A DNA stretch of 33,103 bases from Candidatus Gastranaerophilales bacterium (GTDB lineage Bacteria > Cyanobacteriota > Vampirovibrionia > Gastranaerophilales > Gastranaerophilaceae). Below are positions 30,721 to 33,103 of the stretch, in pieces. Position numbers and translations under genes: made by a program. Location: the NCBI GenBank assembly GCA_905236205.1, contig CAJOPF010000123.1:1-33103 (forward strand). The letters run 5' to 3'. The notes beneath the pieces were generated by a model, which made no database searches, was not told the origin of the DNA, and was given only the letters and a program-made list of their open reading frames with translations. Position 1 is the stretch's first letter. Each line of letters opens with the position of its first letter.

Positions 30721-31425
30721 ATGCAGCCTACTTTGATATTTGATATGGATGGTGTTCTTGTTGATACAAGAAATTCCTATTGCAAGCTTTTGGTTGATTG
30801 CTATAATTACTTTTCAAAAGACGAAATATCTTATGAAAAAGATGTTATTCCGATTAAACAGTCAGGAGGGTATAATAACGATTGGGATATTTTGGAATTA
30901 TTGTTTAAAAAGGGCGGATATGAAGTTGATTACAAGGACATTCAAAAATTTTATTTTGAAAGATATTGTAATGAAAATTTTGAAGGTTATATAAATATAG
31001 AAGAGCCGATATTAGACCAAGAATATATTAAAGAATTGGCAAAGGATTATAATTTAACTATTTTCACAGGCAGATACGAATACGAAGCAAAGCATACGTT
31101 AAAGAGATTTGAAATAATAGATTATTTCACGCAAGTAGTAGGTTTTGATTCTGTTGGTGAAGGACATCAAAAACCAGATCCGAAGGGAGCAATTATTATA
31201 AAATCAAATGTTGATAGCGAAAGAATATACTACATGGGTGATACCGTAGATGATATGCGTGCGGCAAAAGCTGCGGGAGTAATAGGTATTGGTTGTTTAC
31301 CGCCTCAGGATAAATCGCAAACATTAGTTGAACGATTAAAATCAGAAGGTGCTTATGCAGTTTTGAATTCCACAACCGAATTAAAAGATTTTCTGCAAAA
31401 TGACTTAGCGGCAAAATCTTTGTAA
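30721..31425 (+). CDS. HAD-superfamily phosphatase, subfamily IA (TIGR01548-like)
   Basis: This 234-residue hydrolase has the nucleophile and acid D8 and D10 in IFDMDGVLVDT, motif II threonine in LTIFTGR, a motif III lysine in EGHQKPDPKG, and motif IV in YMGDTVDDMRAA. The cap contains KQSGGYNNDW, a signature recalled from the TIGR01548 subgroup known mainly from cyanobacteria and some archaea; its substrate is not established. An AGAAAGGA ribosome site precedes the ATG. A weak TTGTAA/TATGAT pair (30659-30664, 30683-30688) could be its promoter, overlapping the divergent amidase start only 40 bases away. A general phosphoglycolate-phosphatase role is the fallback call. Confidence 0.87.
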   Translation: MQPTLIFDMDGVLVDTRNSYCKLLVDCYNYFSKDEISYEKDVIPIKQSGGYNNDWDILELLFKKGGYEVDYKDIQKFYFERYCNENFEGYINIEEPILDQEYIKELAKDYNLTIFTGRYEYEAKHTLKRFEIIDYFTQVVGFDSVGEGHQKPDPKGAIIIKSNVDSERIYYMGDTVDDMRAAKAAGVIGIGCLPPQDKSQTLVERLKSEGAYAVLNSTTELKDFLQNDLAAKSL

Positions 31426-31526
31426 GAGAATATTAAAGTTAACAAAAGTTTTCACCCTCTTTATGGTGTCGAAGGGGGGACTTGTCTTAGATTTTACTGT
31501 CTCTCGGACAAGTAATTTTACCTCTC

Positions 31527-31551
31527 ACAAAACAATATTTAATTGTTTTGT
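31527..31551. repeat. Perfect 10-bp inverted repeat
   Basis: ACAAAACAAT (31527-31536) and ATTGTTTTGT (31542-31551) form a perfect stem with an ATTTA loop. No T tract follows on the plus strand, so it is not a standard terminator of the HAD gene. Confidence 0.7.
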
Positions 31552-31590
31552 TCGGCAGAGTACTTCGTTGTCGCAAATATTTATCCTCAC

Positions 31591-31630
31591 ATACTCGAGT
31601 TCGCTCGCATACGCTCGACTACACTCTTAC
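31591..31630 (+). repeat. Short degenerate 10-bp tandem repeat
   Basis: Four consecutive ten-base units, approximately ACGCTCGACT, run in phase: ATACTCGAGT, TCGCTCGCAT, ACGCTCGACT, ACACTCTTAC. A looser relative (GCTCGTTCGCG) follows at about 31648-31658. The unit matches one helical turn. Confidence 0.5.
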
Positions 31631-31801
31631 GTAAAATCTGCTGTCTTGCTCGTTCGCGTTTAACGGGACTACGGTTTTTCTTTTCAGAAACTTGTTTCTT
31701 TCAAAGAAAAGACCTTCGCCCTCAGCTCACTCGCGCTGAACCCCAAAAAGGTTGTAATTTAACACTCAGAACAAGATTAAATTAACTATGAGATGGAGAT
31801 C

Positions 31802-33103
31802 TTATAATATTTGTTCTCTTAACATATATCCAAAAACGGAACCATTATTAACTAAAAAAGTTAAAATATCAATAATTGTATTTTTTAATTTTGTATCAGT
31901 CTTTATTTGTTGCTTATTTAGTGCATAATAATTTCTTACAATATTTTCAATATAATATATAGTATTAGATTCTATCTCAGAATAGATATTTTGTGTTACT
32001 AATTGATGTAATATTTTAATACCATCCTCAATATAATTAGACGCAATACCATTAAATACTCTTGCAATGGAATATAGTGTTTCAGAATATTTTCCAATAT
32101 CATTTGCTATATTGTAATAAAATTCTATATTTTCTTTTTTTAGAGAATGCCAAGATTTTGTATTACCATAATTCATTATATATCCTGCCAGAAGATAGTT
32201 TTCTATAATTTCTTTTGGCACATATCTTGAAGTGTTAACAATATTTTTTATCTTTTCATATAAAAGCATCCAAATATACCAAAATTTTTCATATTCTTTT
32301 TCTTCATCTTGCACAACAGATAAATCCAATAAAAATTCTGAAAAATCTTTCTTTAAGTGTTCTTTCAATAAAATTGGTTCAATAAATTTGTCAATTTCAT
32401 CCAATGGAAGTTTTAATAAATAGTATGCCAATTTACTCGAGAATTGGCTAATAACTTCTCTGTAATTTGTTTCATTATAATCAAAATCTTTGTCAAAAAT
32501 ATTTGTAAATTTTTGAATGTTCTCTAAGCAGAATTCTTTGTGTTCATTGCAACTAGAACCATTTGGAAGAATTTGAAAACCAACACATAAACCCTCATAA
32601 TCAAGCAAAGATAAATCAATATCTTTATATGTAATTTCTTTTTTTAATATTTTTTCAATTTTAATAAAGAATCTTTTATATACTTTATCAATTTCTTTTA
32701 AATTATTATTATATTTTAATTTCCAAGCTTTTTGGCAGAACTTTTCATATTCTGGCTTAAAATTTAAGTATGCAAGCCACACATCGTTTGCAATATCAAA
32801 ATTAGTATTCCACAATTTTGCTAAACATTTAATGGCATATTTTCTAATATCTTTCCAACTGAATAATGCAAAAATTAGTAAAATCTCAACAATTTGAGTA
32901 TCATTTGGATATATTTCAATAATATGATTTAGCGTTTCTATTGCTGGCTGTACTCCATCTGAATATTGAAAATTATAATTTAAATTTATCGGCATTCTTG
33001 CGTAGTCTAATAATACATTTTTACATATTTCTAATTCAGATTTTGTTAGTGCTTGGGTATACTTTTCTAGTAAAACAGCAGACACATAGGCGGGAACTGC
33101 ATG
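31802..33103 (-). CDS. Large helical-repeat protein, C-terminal part (5' end outside window)
   Basis: At least 433 codons are open to the window edge. A GTG at 33085 could start the frame, but six in-frame codons without a stop continue upstream and no ribosome site precedes the GTG, so the gene is most likely cut by the window. The visible protein is almost entirely alpha-helical, rich in Lys, Asn, Ile, Tyr and Glu, in paired helices like TPR/HEAT repeats, and ends LVNNGSVFGYMLREQIL. No catalytic motif is present. It is even more AT-rich than its neighbours. C-terminal helical repeats of this style occur in large NTPase sensors of phage-defence systems, but the diagnostic NTPase part is not here and the function is unknown. 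Confidence 0.75.
   Translation of the reverse strand, partial: HAVPAYVSAVLLEKYTQALTKSELEICKNVLLDYARMPINLNYNFQYSDGVQPAIETLNHIIEIYPNDTQIVEILLIFALFSWKDIRKYAIKCLAKLWNTNFDIANDVWLAYLNFKPEYEKFCQKAWKLKYNNNLKEIDKVYKRFFIKIEKILKKEITYKDIDLSLLDYEGLCVGFQILPNGSSCNEHKEFCLENIQKFTNIFDKDFDYNETNYREVISQFSSKLAYYLLKLPLDEIDKFIEPILLKEHLKKDFSEFLLDLSVVQDEEKEYEKFWYIWMLLYEKIKNIVNTSRYVPKEIIENYLLAGYIMNYGNTKSWHSLKKENIEFYYNIANDIGKYSETLYSIARVFNGIASNYIEDGIKILHQLVTQNIYSEIESNTIYYIENIVRNYYALNKQQIKTDTKLKNTIIDILTFLVNNGSVFGYMLREQIL

Larger units (their letters stand above)
31426..31801. other. Compositionally distinct non-coding stretch
   Basis: About 376 bases separate the HAD gene from the last gene. The central part (31561-31740) counts about 44% G+C and is rich in CG, unlike the AT-rich surroundings. 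Frames in it are short, Arg/Leu/Cys/Ser-rich and lack ribosome sites, so it is not taken as coding. It holds several inverted repeats, among them ACTTGTC/GACAAGT (31480-31486, 31507-31513), TCAGC/GCTGA near 31722-31738, and a pyrimidine/purine stem spanning about 31672-31712. It may be a structured RNA, a decayed mobile element or an integration scar. Confidence 0.5.

Noticed and set aside
31463-31785. Two plus-strand frames (66 and 80 codons) in the right-hand island
   Set aside because: They are rich in Arg, Leu, Cys and Ser, overlap each other, lack ribosome sites and arise from the higher-GC repeats.
1-33103. tRNA or rRNA genes, phage or insertion sequences
   Set aside because: No tRNA-like T-arm or cloverleaf, rRNA motif, transposase or phage structural gene was recognised on either strand.

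Overview
The window is low-GC DNA (about one third G+C by eye) from a Gram-negative, flagellated, fermentative bacterium. LpxA, a TolC-type outer-membrane channel and a cell-wall amidase with a signal peptide imply an outer membrane. Several genes look cyanobacterial in type although nothing photosynthetic is present: a small omega subunit with the NRY...PV..AI pattern, NarL-type response regulators, GlgC, and a HAD phosphatase of the 'NNDW' type. With a sodium-pumping oxaloacetate decarboxylase and flagella, the best guess is a non-photosynthetic relative of Cyanobacteria (Vampirovibrionia/Melainabacteria, perhaps a gut Gastranaerophilales). This is inference; no rRNA or marker phylogeny is available.

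Layout. 0.1-2.1 kb: a NarL-type response regulator (-), then rpoZ and a purine nucleoside phosphorylase (+). 2.2-7.5 kb: a five-gene efflux operon (TetR regulator, TolC channel, HlyD adaptor, two ABC-2 permeases) with no ATPase gene. 7.5-12.2 kb: a receiver-less LuxR-type DNA-binding protein (-), lpxA (+) and dnaE (-), the last two sharing a bidirectional terminator. 12.3-15.6 kb: oadG-oadA-oadB (-), the membrane Na+ pump driven by oxaloacetate decarboxylation. 15.7-18.5 kb: an exported HEXXH protein, a short degenerate repeat, a HigB/HigA-like toxin-antitoxin pair and an S41 (Ctp) protease (+). 18.5-23.3 kb: fliF-fliG-fliH-fliI (-). 23.7-25.9 kb: glgC and two envelope thioredoxin-fold proteins (+). 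26.2-27.5 kb: a second flagellar cluster, FlaG-like - fliS - FliT-like (-). 27.6-31.4 kb: a protein with two MshEN-type motifs, asparaginase II, an Ami-type amidase (-) and a HAD phosphatase. 31.4-33.1 kb: a compositionally distinct non-coding stretch and the 3' part of a very AT-rich helical-repeat gene that runs off the window.

How the parts work together. The two flagellar clusters supply the MS-ring, the switch protein, the export ATPase with its stator, and filament chaperones; hook, rod, filament and motor genes are not here. OadGAB couples fermentation to a sodium gradient, and GlgC makes ADP-glucose for glycogen.

The observations most worth checking are: (1) five genes without a Shine-Dalgarno sequence have a -10-like hexamer exactly six bases before the ATG, which predicts leaderless mRNAs; (2) the efflux operon lacks an ATPase; (3) the fliF promoter is followed almost at once by a terminator hairpin, and a perfect 18-bp palindrome lies between fliF and glgC; (4) an MshEN-like (possible cyclic-di-GMP) protein lies divergent to the flagellar chaperone operon; (5) the odd right-hand edge.
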